Shown: piece after piece, positions 17,975 through 26,084 of the stretch
How the letters are laid out: every line of letters starts with the position of its first letter
Position numbering within the stretch: position 1 is the stretch's first letter
DNA from: CAXWPM01 sp965206125
GTDB lineage: Bacteria; Acidobacteriota; Terriglobia; 20CM-2-55-15
Reading direction: 5' to 3'
Length of the DNA stretch: 64,000 nucleotides
Assembly (NCBI GenBank): GCA_965206125.1
Contig: CBDBIN010000032.1
Span: forward strand, 86,390 to 150,389
Program-made: the position numbers and the translations under genes
Notes under the pieces: model-generated
Seen by the model: only the letters and a program-made list of their open reading frames with translations
What the model was told of the DNA's origin: nothing
Databases searched by the model: none

Positions 17975-18289
17975 ATGTCAAAGGACAGAATCTATCCTAA
18001 GATGGTCGGAGAAAGTCGGGAGATTGACGTGAAAGATTTCCGGCCAGCGAAAACAAGAATCGAAGTCTCTGTCGGGGAATCGGTACGAATCATCCGGGAA
18101 CTGCAGGAGTTGAGCCAGAACGAGCTCGCCGGGTTGACGGGCATTCCACAGTCCACAATATCCGCGGTCGAGAACGACAGGATCCGCATGGGAGTCGAAC
18201 GCGCAAAGGTGCTGGCGCGCGCCCTCAAATGCCACCCTGCCGTCCTGGTCTTTCCCGGTTGGGAAGTTGGAGACGGCTCAGCCGCCTGA
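17975..18289 (+). CDS. XRE-family HTH protein (HigA-like antitoxin), partner missing
   Basis: A 104-residue protein whose HTH (ESVRIIRELQELSQNELAGL, then IPQSTISAVENDRI) lies at residues 36-80 after an about 30-residue lead. This layout matches second-gene antitoxins in higBA/relE-type loci. The IS1380 right end lies about 10-15 bp upstream of the ATG, exactly where a toxin gene would be expected, so the toxin and native promoter were probably lost. No ribosome-binding site is obvious. It could also be a solitary regulator. Confidence 0.75.
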   Translation: MSKDRIYPKMVGESREIDVKDFRPAKTRIEVSVGESVRIIRELQELSQNELAGLTGIPQSTISAVENDRIRMGVERAKVLARALKCHPAVLVFPGWEVGDGSAA

Positions 18290-18305
18290 GGGAATTGGAC
18301 TCTCC

Positions 18306-18378
18306 CTGTAGCGGCCGTCTATGACCGCCGAAAAACTTTCCGGACAAAGATTTCGGCGCTCATAGAGCGCCGCTACAG
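18306..18378. repeat. Family A repeat, copy A3 (long-linker form)
   Basis: CTGTAGCGGCCGTC-TAT-GACCGCCG, a linker AAAACTTTCCGGACAAAGAT, then TTCGGCGCTC-ATA-GAGCGCCGCTACAG. Its right half plus 13 bp recurs at 19664-19699 on the far side of the IS256 remnant. Confidence 0.9.
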
Positions 18379-18391
18379 AAGACTGACTCCC

Positions 18392-19675
18392 GAGCACCCT
18401 CAAAAGGTGTGTAAATAGCATAGGCGATTATCCTTCCGGGTGAAATAAAAACCCGGGCGGAAGAGCCCGAAAGGAAGGAGTCACACCGCCATGAGCAAGA
18501 AGAACATTGATCGAAGTGTGGAGTCAAGAGTCTGCTTTGAACAGCTGGAAGAGTGGGTGCGAGAGCAGATCCAGTTTTACGTACAGGAACTGTTGGAGGA
18601 TGAAGTGACACAGCTGCTGGGACGAAGAAAGAATGAGCGTCGCCGAGAAGTGGACGCGCCCGGTGGCTATCGCAACGGCTACGGTAAGGAGCGGCGACTG
18701 ACGCTGAGTTGCGGAACGATCAAGCTGCGGCGTCCCCGAGTGCGGGATCTGGAAGAGCGTTTTGAGAGCCGGGTCTTGCCGCTGTTTGCCAAGCGGACGC
18801 AAGAGGTACGAGACTTGATTCCAGAACTCTATTTGCATGGTCTGGCCGAGGGGGATTTCGATCTGGCCTTAAGAGGGCTTTTAGGGGAAGAAGCGCCGCT
18901 GTCCCCCAGCACCGTAGCCCGGTTGAAGGAGAAGTGGCAGGGAGAAATGGAGGCCTGGCAAAGCCGTCGGCTGGACGATCTGGAAGTGGTGTATCTGTGG
19001 GCAGACGGTGTGTACATCAAAGCAGGGCTGGAGAAGGAAAAGGCCGTGATCCTGGTAGTGATCGCCGCTTTAAGTGATGGCACTAAAGTGGTGGTGTCGG
19101 TCAGTAGTGGTTATCGAGAATCGACCCAGAGCTGGTCCGAAGTGCTGAGGGATCTCAAAGAGCGGGGGATGAACCCACCGAGACTGGTGATGGCTGACGG
19201 GCATCTGGGGATCTGGGGAGCGTTGCGCAACGTTTTCCCAGAAGCCGACGAGCAGAGATGCTGGAATCATCGCATCGTCAACTTGCTGGCTAAGATCCCC
19301 AAGGGTCGGCACAAAGCGGCGTTGTTGGTGTTGCGGCAGATCCCTTATGCAGAAACACGGCAGGAAGCGAGCAAGTCAAAGGACGATTCCAACATTGGTG
19401 TGGCAAGAGAGGACTGGAGGCAGCGGCCTGATCGACCAGGACTGGGATCGGATGGTGACGTTTTACAACTATCCCAAACAGCAGTGGCAACATCTGCGGA
19501 CGACCAATCCAGTGGAGTCTCCCTTCTCTGCTCTGCGACTGCGAACCGATGCCGCTCGAAGGTTCAAGAAAGTTCACGGGCTGTCATCTGGAAGATGCTG
19601 CTGGTCGCTGAGAAAAGATTTCGCCGTTTGAAGGCTCCGCACTTGATGAAGGATGTCTACCAAGGCGCCCAATAG
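18392..19675 (+). mobile_element. Truncated IS256-family element flanked by repeat-A sequence
   Basis: The left end (GAGCACCCTCAAAAGGTGTG from 18392) resembles an IS256-type terminus. No inverted copy exists on the right: the transposase frame instead runs into a family A right hairpin at 19664. The flanking AGCGCCGCTACAGAAGACTG plus ACTCCC is present on both sides (18366-18391 and 19674-19699). Confidence 0.75.
18491..19675 (+). pseudogene. IS256-family transposase, two compensating frameshifts and lost 3' end
   Basis: The first about 290 residues are a good IS256 transposase: GGYRNGYGKERRLTLSCG, LPLFAKRTQEVRDLIPELYL, the catalytic Asp in LWADGVYIKAG and Asp in VMADGHLGIW. From about 19370-19430 the match moves to another frame (DQDWDRMVTFYNYPKQQWQH, then TTNPVESPFSALRLRT), and returns near 19580 (VIWKMLLVAEKRFRRLKAP). 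Two compensating indels are needed, so no normal enzyme is made. The tail stops at QGAQ where repeat A begins, about 20 residues short of typical family members. Confidence 0.88.
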
Positions 19676-19699
19676 CGCCGCTACAGAAGACTGACTCCC
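19664..19699. repeat. Right half of family A plus duplicated flank (copy A4)
   Basis: GGCGCCCAATAGCGCCGCTA then CAGAAGACTGACTCCC matches 18355-18391 except in the hairpin loop. It marks the truncated end of the IS256 element. Confidence 0.8.
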
Positions 19700-19855
19700 A
19701 CTTCAACGCAATAATCGCCTCCGCTGCCCTCCGTCCCTCGGTGAGCACACGAGGTGGCACTCGAATTGCATCTACCCCTCTGCCTGCCCTTCCTTCTTGC
19801 TCCCTACGCAATGCACAGCAATACGTGTATCGTTACGAGCGAGGGGCAAACCGAT

Positions 19856-20275
19856 ATGAGATTCCACGGCAAAGTCTATCGGGACGAGGGCTTCTGGTTG
19901 GCAGAGGTACCGGTGTTTGAAGCGTGCACCCAGGGACGCACTCGCAAAGAAGCCCTGGAGATGATCCAAGACTGGTTTCGAGCCATGATGGATCGTCAGA
20001 GTCTCCCCATCGATGTCCATCTGGGAGCGCAGGGTGAGTTCGAGATCAGTTCGCCGGACCTCCGGGCCATGATCCCTTTACTCTTGCGACGACAAAGGGA
20101 GCGAAGCGGCCTTTCTCTGGCCCAGACAGCGGAACGACTGGGCGTTAAGTCGCGCAATGCCTATGCTAGGTATGAGCGCGGCGAGTCCTTACCCACCATC
20201 GATAAGCTCGATCAGCTACTAAAGGCAGTATCCAAAGATCGGGACTTCGTCTTGAGGGAAAGCGTAACCAGCTGA
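19856..20275 (+). CDS. HicB-like antitoxin with C-terminal XRE HTH
   Basis: Translation from the ATG at 19856 (GAGGGG upstream) gives 139 residues. Residues 1-60 are a HicB partial RNase H fold (VYRDEGFWLAEVPVFEACTQ, GRTRKEALEMIQDWFRAMMD). Residues 78-125 are a Cro/XRE helix-turn-helix (RQRERSGLSLAQTAERLGV, SRNAYARYERGE). Such fusions are antitoxin-repressors of HicAB systems. No hicA lies within 400 bp on either side, so it is an orphan, perhaps left after rearrangement at the IS256 and repeat A junction just upstream. Confidence 0.85.
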   Translation: MRFHGKVYRDEGFWLAEVPVFEACTQGRTRKEALEMIQDWFRAMMDRQSLPIDVHLGAQGEFEISSPDLRAMIPLLLRRQRERSGLSLAQTAERLGVKSRNAYARYERGESLPTIDKLDQLLKAVSKDRDFVLRESVTS

Positions 20276-20285
20276 CGGCAAGATA

Positions 20286-20305
20286 TACCGTATACGTATA
20301 CGGTA
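20286..20305. promoter_or_regulatory. 20-bp perfect palindrome, operator of the VapBC pair
   Basis: TACCGTATACGTATACGGTA is exactly self-complementary. It lies in the gap between the HicB-XRE stop and the VapB start region, the standard place for an antitoxin binding site. Confidence 0.75.
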
Positions 20306-20326
20306 CCGATGCTGGTATACTTGGTC

Positions 20327-20536
20327 GTGCCCTCCCAACAGAAGAAGGTAACAATAATGCTGCCCGATAATCTGCTCGAACGAGCCCAGAAGACGACCGG
20401 AACCGGCGTAACCGCCACTATTCGCAAGGGATTGGAGTTGGTCGCGGCTCAGGACGCTGCCAGAAAGCTGCGCGCACTTCGGGGGAAAGTGCGTTTCTCG
20501 ATCCGACCCGACCAAATCCGCGAGGATCGTTCGTGA
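20327..20536 (+). CDS. VapB-like antitoxin
   Basis: A small antitoxin. KKVTIMLPDNLLERAQKTTG, then GVTATIRKGLELVAAQDA, is a ribbon-helix-helix, and the tail LRGKVRFSIRPDQIREDRS is a toxin-binding segment typical of VapBs paired with PIN toxins. The start is uncertain: GTG 20327 keeps the whole first strand, ATG 20357 has a better upstream AAGAAGG, and ATG 20309 is unlikely because it abuts the operator palindrome. Its stop overlaps the toxin's GTG (GTGA). Confidence 0.82.
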   Translation: MPSQQKKVTIMLPDNLLERAQKTTGTGVTATIRKGLELVAAQDAARKLRALRGKVRFSIRPDQIREDRS

Positions 20537-20907
20537 TCGCGGTCGATACGAGCTCCCTGATCGCGTACCTTGAAGGAGAAAGCGGGGCCGACGTCGAGGC
20601 CGTCGACGCTGCGCTGGAACACGGACAGGCCGCGCTGCCACCCGTGGTCCTGACCGAGCTGCTCAGCGATCCAAAGCTGCCGCGGCCACTCGGAAAGCTG
20701 TTGACCACCCTCCCGCTGGTCGAACTCACGGACGGTTACTGGGTGCGGGCGGGCCGGTTGCGCTCCGCCGTGATCGCAAAGAAACGAAGGGCACGAATCG
20801 CCGACTCGCTGATCGCGCAGACCTGCATCGACCACGACCTGATGCTGGTCACCCGCGACACCGATTTCCGATACTACGCCCGCATTTCGAAGTTGAAGCT
20901 GTTGTAG
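20533..20907 (+). CDS. PIN-domain toxin VapC
   Basis: A 124-residue PIN ribonuclease starting at a GTG overlapping the antitoxin stop. Catalytic acids are visible in MIAVDTSSLIAYLEGE (Asp5), in LTELLSD, in RIADSLIAQTC and in VTRDTDF. The length and spacing are typical of VapC. It would be held inactive by the antitoxin encoded immediately upstream. The gene looks intact. Confidence 0.9.
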   Translation: MIAVDTSSLIAYLEGESGADVEAVDAALEHGQAALPPVVLTELLSDPKLPRPLGKLLTTLPLVELTDGYWVRAGRLRSAVIAKKRRARIADSLIAQTCIDHDLMLVTRDTDFRYYARISKLKLL

Positions 20908-20913
20908 GTTCAC

Positions 20914-21540
20914 ATGTCCGCCAAGATCCCGTGGCAAGGGCGCATCATCTCGGTCCAACCTCGGATCCGCCTGTCCCGTTCGTTCGACGAGCGGCACCAC
21001 TCCTACCTGGGTTACGCGCTCGTGGTCGAAGGCCGTATTGACGAGAGAGACGATACGTTTTCGTTGGGCATCGGAAAGGCCGCCGAGAGCAAGCATCAGT
21101 TCCGGCGCGGCGACGTCGTGTGTGGAGCATCGCGGGAGGTCGCCGATCCCCGGATGGAAACCGTGTCCCTATACAAGACTTCGGGTCTCGAGGTCCTCGC
21201 ACGCGGCGGACCGGACCCGCATTCCCCACCTCCATGGCACGGTGTCCCGCCGGAACTGGAAGTCTATCGGGAGCGGGGCCATCGCCGTCTCAACCGCCGC
21301 ACCTATGGATCAAAGTGTACGAACTGCATCTGGGGATGTCTGATGGCCGTCGAGATGATCATCGACCAGTGGAATCCGGAACAGAAACGGTATCAAGTAG
21401 AATCCTTCTGCTACGGCCCAAAATCCTGCAAACTCTACAAAGCCGGTCCGACCCGAAAAGTACCCGGTCGTGGAATGACTTTTGAAGAGGAGGAATGGGT
21501 CGACGAGCAGGAGACGGCACACCGCGCCCCGGACGAATAG
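20914..21540 (+). CDS. Conserved-looking protein of unknown function with a four-Cys cluster
   Basis: A 208-residue cytoplasmic protein I do not recognise as a named family. The first about 110 residues are beta-rich and could be an OB-like fold (GRIISVQPRIRLSRSFDERH, FRRGDVVCGASREV). The second part contains CTNCIWGCLMAVEMIIDQW and VESFCYGPKSCKLYK, so C-x2-C-x3-C and C-x5-C spacing, probably a zinc or Fe-S site. The acidic tail ends EEEEWVDEQETAHRAPDE. It follows the VapC stop by 6 bp and precedes a DUF2293-like fragment. A nucleic-acid-binding role is only a guess. Confidence 0.65.
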   Translation: MSAKIPWQGRIISVQPRIRLSRSFDERHHSYLGYALVVEGRIDERDDTFSLGIGKAAESKHQFRRGDVVCGASREVADPRMETVSLYKTSGLEVLARGGPDPHSPPPWHGVPPELEVYRERGHRRLNRRTYGSKCTNCIWGCLMAVEMIIDQWNPEQKRYQVESFCYGPKSCKLYKAGPTRKVPGRGMTFEEEEWVDEQETAHRAPDE

Positions 21541-21577
21541 GCAGTCCCGACCCATCCGGCGCGCAGCGAGGAACCCC

Positions 21578-21865
21578 ATGACCAGGAAACAGCCGGCGCG
21601 AACATCCACGGACCTGAAGGTCTTCATCTCTACCAAAGATTCTCGGTGTGACGAATGTGGAGAACAGCTCGGCCGAAAGGCGTGGATCACGCTGGCCGAC
21701 AAAGGTGCTCTGTGTCTCGCCTGCGGGGACCTGGAGCACCTGGAGTTCCTCCCGGCAGGCGACGCGGCGCTGACCCGACGCGCTCGAAAGTATTCCACGC
21801 TCAGCGCCATCGTGTTATCGGGTCAGCTCGTCCGGAATCCAGATTGTGGCCGTTGCGCACGCTAA
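21578..21865 (+). pseudogene. Truncated DUF2293-like zinc-ribbon protein
   Basis: Translation from ATG 21578 gives 95 residues containing CDECGEQLGRKAWITL and CLACGDLEHLEFLPAGDAAL then TRRARKYSTLSAIVL, the start of proteins that normally continue for 100 residues or more into a DUF2293 region. After SAIVL the sequence changes character and stops at GRCAR, shortly before a degraded family A repeat at 21903. The 3' part of the gene therefore appears replaced. Family assignment is from memory of the N-terminal pattern. Confidence 0.6.
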
Positions 21866-21902
21866 GCGCCGGACCGGATATTGGCAGGAACGTTCCTCTC
21901 CC

Positions 21903-21938
21903 CTGTAGCGGCGCTCTATAACCGAAGTGCGCCGATAA
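21903..21938. repeat. Degraded family A repeat, copy A5
   Basis: CTGTAGCGGCGCTCTATAAC retains the left arm; the right arm is unrecognisable (GTGCGCCGATAAGG). It lies between the truncated DUF2293-like gene and a ParE-like module. Confidence 0.7.
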
Positions 21939-21940
21939 GG

Positions 21941-22010
21941 TGCCCAGTGGCGAAAGTCGGCACTACGTGCACCTGCACCTATGAGACAATTTGCCTGTGA
22001 GTGAATCGAC
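21941..22010 (+). promoter_or_regulatory. Promoter/leader shared by two paralogous toxin-antitoxin modules (copy 1)
   Basis: GGCGAAAGTCGGCACTAC, then CACCTATGAGACAATTTG and CTGTGAGTGAATC, is repeated with few changes at 24450-24516 before the second module. Conservation of the leader as well as the start codon suggests duplication of a whole unit. Confidence 0.6.
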
Positions 22011-22254
22011 AAGAAGAACTCCAATGCCCGATTCAACAAACGACCTGAAACAGCGAATCCTGGCTCTGCCGGCAAACCAACGCGCCGAACTGATTCGCGA
22101 CCTGATCGACAGCCTCGACGCTGTCGACGATGGCGACGTGGATTCCCAATGGATCGAGGAAGCCGAACGTCGTTACAAAGAGTACAGAGACGGTAAGTTG
22201 AAGGCCCGCCCTGCCGAAGAAGCCCTTCAGTCTGCAAGAAACCACATTAAGTGA
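21997..22254 (+). CDS. Addiction-module antitoxin (TIGR02574-type)
   Basis: About 85 residues, helical and acidic: KQRILALPANQRAELIRDLI, then DSQWIEEAERRYKEYRDGKL. This is the pattern of putative addiction-module components that pair with RelE/ParE toxins. The GTG at 21997 is favoured because it lies in the leader conserved with the second module; ATG 22024 is an alternative. The stop overlaps the toxin's GTG start. It should bind the toxin; DNA binding is not evident. Confidence 0.82.
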   Translation: MSESTRRTPMPDSTNDLKQRILALPANQRAELIRDLIDSLDAVDDGDVDSQWIEEAERRYKEYRDGKLKARPAEEALQSARNHIK

Positions 22255-22544
22255 CAATCTCATTCCTCGCGTCAGCGGAGGAAGAAACGGACTACGCGGC
22301 CGCGCTCTATGAAAGCGAGGTTCCCGGTCTGGGCATTGAATTCCTCGATGAGATCGAACGAACGTCCCGGTCGATCGTTGCCCATCCTCGCTCGGGCACC
22401 CGTCTGAGCCCAAACATTCGGCGCAGGATATTGAATCGATTTCCCTACGGCCTGCTGTACGCCGTCGACGCGGATGAGGTCGTCGTAGTCGCCGTCATGC
22501 ACCTCCACAGGCAACCCGACTATTGGCAAGATCGAATCCGCTAA
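22251..22544 (+). CDS. RelE/ParE-family toxin
   Basis: A 97-residue protein with the ParE/RelE fold signature: an N-terminal strand (ISFLASAEEETDYAAALYES), two helices (GIEFLDEIERTSRSI), the 'HPRSGTRLSPNIRRRILNRF' turn and the final strands PYGLLYAVDADEVVVVAVMH. It most resembles the ParE side of the family, which poisons gyrase, but the target cannot be told by eye. It starts at GTG, overlapping the antitoxin stop. Confidence 0.88.
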   Translation: MTISFLASAEEETDYAAALYESEVPGLGIEFLDEIERTSRSIVAHPRSGTRLSPNIRRRILNRFPYGLLYAVDADEVVVVAVMHLHRQPDYWQDRIR

Positions 22545-22553
22545 CACCGCACA

Positions 22554-22582
22554 AAATAGGGACAGGCACCTATGTTCCTATT
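22554..22582. repeat. Dispersed repeat family B, copy B6
   Basis: AATAGGGACAGGCACCTATG followed by TTCCTATT lies 10 bp after the toxin stop, probably a terminator. Confidence 0.8.
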
Positions 22583-22690
22583 GCTTCCCTGTCGCAACCT
22601 GCCGACCACTCCAGCAACCGGTGGTATCTTGTTGTACGGCCGATGCGCCACGCGCGGGTGCGCGGATCCTGCTCGGAGTGAGGCAACCCG

Positions 22691-24388
22691 ATGACGATCT
22701 GGACTGAATTGCGAAGGCCTGCAGCTGTGGGTGCGCTTGTCATGGCGCTACTCATCGTGTGTCGTGGCGATAATCCTGTCTACGGCCAGTCCGGCGGTTC
22801 GGAACCGCGCAACCTGTTCATAGAAGGCGAGCTGCTCGAAGTCGAACTCGAGATGGCTGAGGCGGACTGGAACCTGCTCCGTTTGGAGGGGCGTGCCCTG
22901 ACGGACATTTTCTCAGGATGCTTCGCCCCCGACTTTGAATACACCCGCGTCCCCGCACAGGTATCGATCGACGGCGAGAGCGTCTCCGATGTCGCGGTGC
23001 GCAAGAAGGGTTTCCTCGGCTCGTTGTCGGATTTCAGGCCGTCGCTGAAGCTGGACTTCGGACGGGATGACGACGACGGGCGCACCTTCCACGGTACCCG
23101 GCGCCTGACCCTCAACAATAATCGCCAGGACCTGAGCAACGCGAAGCAGTGCGTCGCGTACGAACTTTTCGAACGCGCGGGGCTCCCGGCGCCGCGCTGC
23201 GGTCTGGCCCACGTGTCGGTCAACGGGATCGACAAGGGTTTCTTCACCAATGTGGAGCCCATCAAAAAGCGCTTCCTCCGCCGCGTGTTCGGTAACGACG
23301 AAGGCAACCTCTACGAACTCGTTGTTGGGGACTTCACGGCCGAACTCAAAGAAGGCTTCGAGCTGAAGACCAACAGCGGCGAGAACGACCGCAGCGACCT
23401 GGACCGCGTCGAACGCGCGCTCGCGGTGCCGGACGATCAGCTCGTCGAGGCGCTCGGAGAGGTGTTCGACTTCGATGAGCTCATCACCTTCTGGGCGACC
23501 GAGGTACTGACAGGCCACTGGGACGGAATGACCGGAAACCGGAACAACTCGTACATCTATCACGATCCGGCCGACGATCGCTTCCACGCCATCCCGTGGG
23601 GCACGGACGGCGCCTTCCAGCAACATCTCCTGATTCCCAACGTCCCCGAGTCGGTCTACGCGTTCAACACTGTCAGCGCCCGGCTCTACTCCATTCCAGA
23701 GACTCGAAGGATCTTCCAGGCGCGCCTGCGAGAGCTCCTCGACGACATCTGGGACGAAGAGCGCATCGTCGCCCGGTTCCGTGCGATCGTCGAACAAACG
23801 GACGGGAACGCGGACGCGTTGGCGACCGTTGAGGCGTACGTGCGCGACCGACGACAGGCGATCGAAGTGGAACTCGCCAGTAACGACGGCAAGGGCCCCG
23901 AGATCACGACCGGACGGGGACCCGGCGGAGGCTGCCGCGAGCCGCTGCCCGCGAGTGGGATCATCGATTTCACTTGGAACGACGATCCGACGGCCTTTCG
24001 ACCCGTCGCAGACGTAGACACGCTCGAACTCCAGATCCCGCTACCCGACGGCACGGTCCAGTACGCCCAGGGCCAGGTCGCTCAACTCGCAACGATAAAC
24101 GCGGAGGGGCTCGTCCAGTTGACCCTGGCCGGCCTGGATGCGGGCAGGGGCGCTCCGCTGGTCGTGAGTCTCTCGATGCCTGCCGAGAACTACCGGGTTG
24201 GCGAGGTGGTGTTCCACGGTGTCGAAACGTTTGGCGTCGTCGCCCAGCCAGAGCCGGGCGGCGGCCTTCTCGCGTTCATCGGCGGGGGGACGCTGACCTT
24301 CACCGAGGTCGGACGCCAGAACGGCGATCCGGTTCGCGGACACTGGGAGGGCCACTTGGCGCCACTCGGGGCGGCACCATCGCCCTAG
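22691..24388 (+). CDS. CotH-kinase-family exported protein
   Basis: A 565-residue protein with a signal peptide (residues 10-33). The CotH-type kinase-like domain is seen in RKKGFLGSLSDFRPSLKLDF, RRLTLNNNRQDLSNAKQCVA, GFFTNVEPIKKRFL, NLYELVVGDF and HAIPWGTDGAF, with the conserved Asp in the last. CotH proteins phosphorylate secreted or spore-coat proteins. Residues 400-565 are a beta-rich tail not typical of CotH. It is flanked by the two paralogous toxin-antitoxin modules, with no operon partner. Confidence 0.85.
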   Translation: MTIWTELRRPAAVGALVMALLIVCRGDNPVYGQSGGSEPRNLFIEGELLEVELEMAEADWNLLRLEGRALTDIFSGCFAPDFEYTRVPAQVSIDGESVSDVAVRKKGFLGSLSDFRPSLKLDFGRDDDDGRTFHGTRRLTLNNNRQDLSNAKQCVAYELFERAGLPAPRCGLAHVSVNGIDKGFFTNVEPIKKRFLRRVFGNDEGNLYELVVGDFTAELKEGFELKTNSGENDRSDLDRVERALAVPDDQLVEALGEVFDFDELITFWATEVLTGHWDGMTGNRNNSYIYHDPADDRFHAIPWGTDGAFQQHLLIPNVPESVYAFNTVSARLYSIPETRRIFQARLRELLDDIWDEERIVARFRAIVEQTDGNADALATVEAYVRDRRQAIEVELASNDGKGPEITTGRGPGGGCREPLPASGIIDFTWNDDPTAFRPVADVDTLELQIPLPDGTVQYAQGQVAQLATINAEGLVQLTLAGLDAGRGAPLVVSLSMPAENYRVGEVVFHGVETFGVVAQPEPGGGLLAFIGGGTLTFTEVGRQNGDPVRGHWEGHLAPLGAAPSP

Positions 24389-24408
24389 GAGCCCCTGGCT
24401 CCTCTCCC

Positions 24409-24450
24409 CTGTAGGTGCGGTCTCTGACCGCACTCGGGCGGCGATGAGAT
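24409..24450. repeat. Family A repeat, copy A6 (left half)
   Basis: CTGTAGGTGCGGTCTCTGAC then CGCACTCGGGCGGCGATGAG: left hairpin intact, right hairpin degraded. With A7 at 25039 it brackets the second ParE-like module. Confidence 0.75.
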
Positions 24451-24505
24451 GCCCTTTGGCGAAAGTCAGCACTACTCGCACCTACACCTATGAGACAATT
24501 TGGCT

Positions 24506-24721
24506 GTGAGTGAATCCGCCATCGACGTCAGCAAGCTTGCGCCAGAAGAGCGCTTGCGGCTTCTCGGGGAGCTCTGGGATAGCCTGTCCGATCAGGACTT
24601 GCCCGTGACCAGCGCTCAGAAGAGAGAGTTGGATCGACGCCTGGATGATCTCGATCGCGAAGGCCCTCGCGGAATTCCCTGGGAGGACGTCCTCGAACGC
24701 CTCCAAAGCAAATCTCCTTGA
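24506..24721 (+). CDS. Addiction-module antitoxin (TIGR02574-type), paralogue 2
   Basis: About 71 residues: SKLAPEERLRLLGELWDSLS, then KRELDRRLDDLDREGPRGIP and WEDVLERLQ, a textbook TIGR02574 antitoxin. The leader and GTG start are shared with the module at 21997, but the proteins are clearly different, so the duplication is old or the toxin-antitoxin genes were exchanged behind a common promoter. The stop overlaps the toxin start. Confidence 0.85.
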   Translation: MSESAIDVSKLAPEERLRLLGELWDSLSDQDLPVTSAQKRELDRRLDDLDREGPRGIPWEDVLERLQSKSP

Positions 24722-25008
24722 ACCTGATCCTTCGGCCCGCAGCCGCGAACGACATCGAACACGCCTACGACTGGTACCTGGAGCGGAACCGAGATTCCGC
24801 ATCGAGGTTTCTCTCAGCTATCAGCCGTGCCTTCGATCAGATTGAAGACAACCCGAAGGCCTATCCCATTCTCTATCGAGACGTCCGGAGGATCCGACTG
24901 AACCGATTCCCTTACGGTCTCTACTACCGACTCTATTCCGAGACAATCGTGATCGTTGCCTGCATGCACGGCCGCAGGGATCCGAACCGGTGGCAATCAA
25001 GGGAGTAG
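24718..25008 (+). CDS. RelE/ParE-family toxin, paralogue 2
   Basis: A 96-residue ParE/RelE protein: LRPAAANDIEHAYDWYLERN, SASRFLSAISRAFDQIEDNP, then RFPYGLYYRLYSETIVIVAC and MHGRRDP. The RFPYGL(L/Y)Y segment is shared with the paralogue at 22251. Translation starts at a TTG overlapping the antitoxin stop. It appears intact. Confidence 0.88.
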   Translation: MNLILRPAAANDIEHAYDWYLERNRDSASRFLSAISRAFDQIEDNPKAYPILYRDVRRIRLNRFPYGLYYRLYSETIVIVACMHGRRDPNRWQSRE

Positions 25009-25038
25009 CAGGAGTCACTCCCCTGCCGATTTCTCTTA

Positions 25039-25085
25039 CTGTAGGTGCGGTCTATGACCGCACACGGGCGCTCATAGAGCGCCCG
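25039..25085. repeat. Family A repeat, copy A7
   Basis: CTGTAGGTGCGGTC-TAT-GACCGCAC and GGGCGCTC-ATA-GAGCGCCC are both present; the closing CTACAG is altered. It lies between the toxin gene and the end of the ADOP pseudogene. Confidence 0.85.
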
Positions 25086-25092
25086 TTCACCC

Positions 25093-26084
25093 CTATTCAC
25101 ACCTCACCGCAACAATCGGATCCACCCGCGTCGCCCGCCGCGCCGGGATCAAACTCGCCACCAACGCCACAGCCACCAGCACCACCGGCACACTCACGAA
25201 CGTCACCGGATCCCGCGCTTCCACCCCGAACAACATCGACGACATGACGCCCCCCCACGCATACGCCAGCCCAATCCCCACAACGCACCCCACCCCCGCC
25301 AACAGCATCCCCTGCCGCAATATCATCCCCAGCACACTTCCCCTCTCCGCCCCCAGCGCCATCCGGATCCCGATCTCCCGGGTCATGTACGACACCGCGG
25401 ACGACAACACGCCGTAGATCCCCACCGACGCCACGATCAACGCCAACGCCGCAAACGCGCCGATCAACAACGTCTGAGTCCGCCGCTGGAACACCTCGGC
25501 GTCCAATATGGATTCCATCGTCTGGACCGCGGCAACCGGCTGGGCCGGGTCGACCGTCCAGATCTGCTCCCGGACCGCGCCGGCCAATGCCAGCGGGTCC
25601 CCGGTGGCGCGGACCGCCAGATCGCGCGGGTTGAAGTAGCCGGCGGTGGGCCACTGTTCCATCGGGATGTACATCTCAGGGCGGGCACTTCGAGACCCAT
25701 CTGCCGCACATCGCCAACGACGCCCACGATGGCCTTCCACGGCGAGGTCGAATCGAACCCGCCCAGCTTATACCGTTTCCCGAGGACGTCCTCGCCGGGC
25801 CAGTACTGCCGCGCCATCGTTTCGTTGACGATCGCCACTTCGGCCGCAGCAGCATGATCCCGCTCATCGAACCCGCGCCCGGCGCGCATCGTCATACCGA
25901 TCGTCCGGATGTAATCCCGGCTGACCGCCCGAAAATTCGCGTCCGCCTGCTCCCCGTTCGCGGGCTCGGGCCGCCCGTCAATCGTGAACCCCAGCGATCC
26001 GCCGCGGTTCGTCAGCGGGACGAAGGAGGTGTACCCCACCGATTCAACCGCTCCAGGTCGTCCCTCGTGAAAAAGCCGCTGCGT
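25093..26084 (-). pseudogene. ADOP permease fragment: 5' half replaced, internal frameshift
   Basis: The C-terminal about 330 residues of an ADOP permease are recognisable in two frames. The upstream part (VGYTSFVPLTNRGGSLGFTI, then NETMARQYWPGEDVLGKRYK) is in frame with the DUF429 gene. After GLEV near 25685 the match jumps to another frame (RPEMYIPMEQWPTAGYFNPR, then the FtsX block ending RRATRVDPIVAVRCE). About four bases seem missing in a GCCC repeat. The N-terminal half is absent, replaced by the DUF429 block. It is not a functional permease. Confidence 0.88.
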
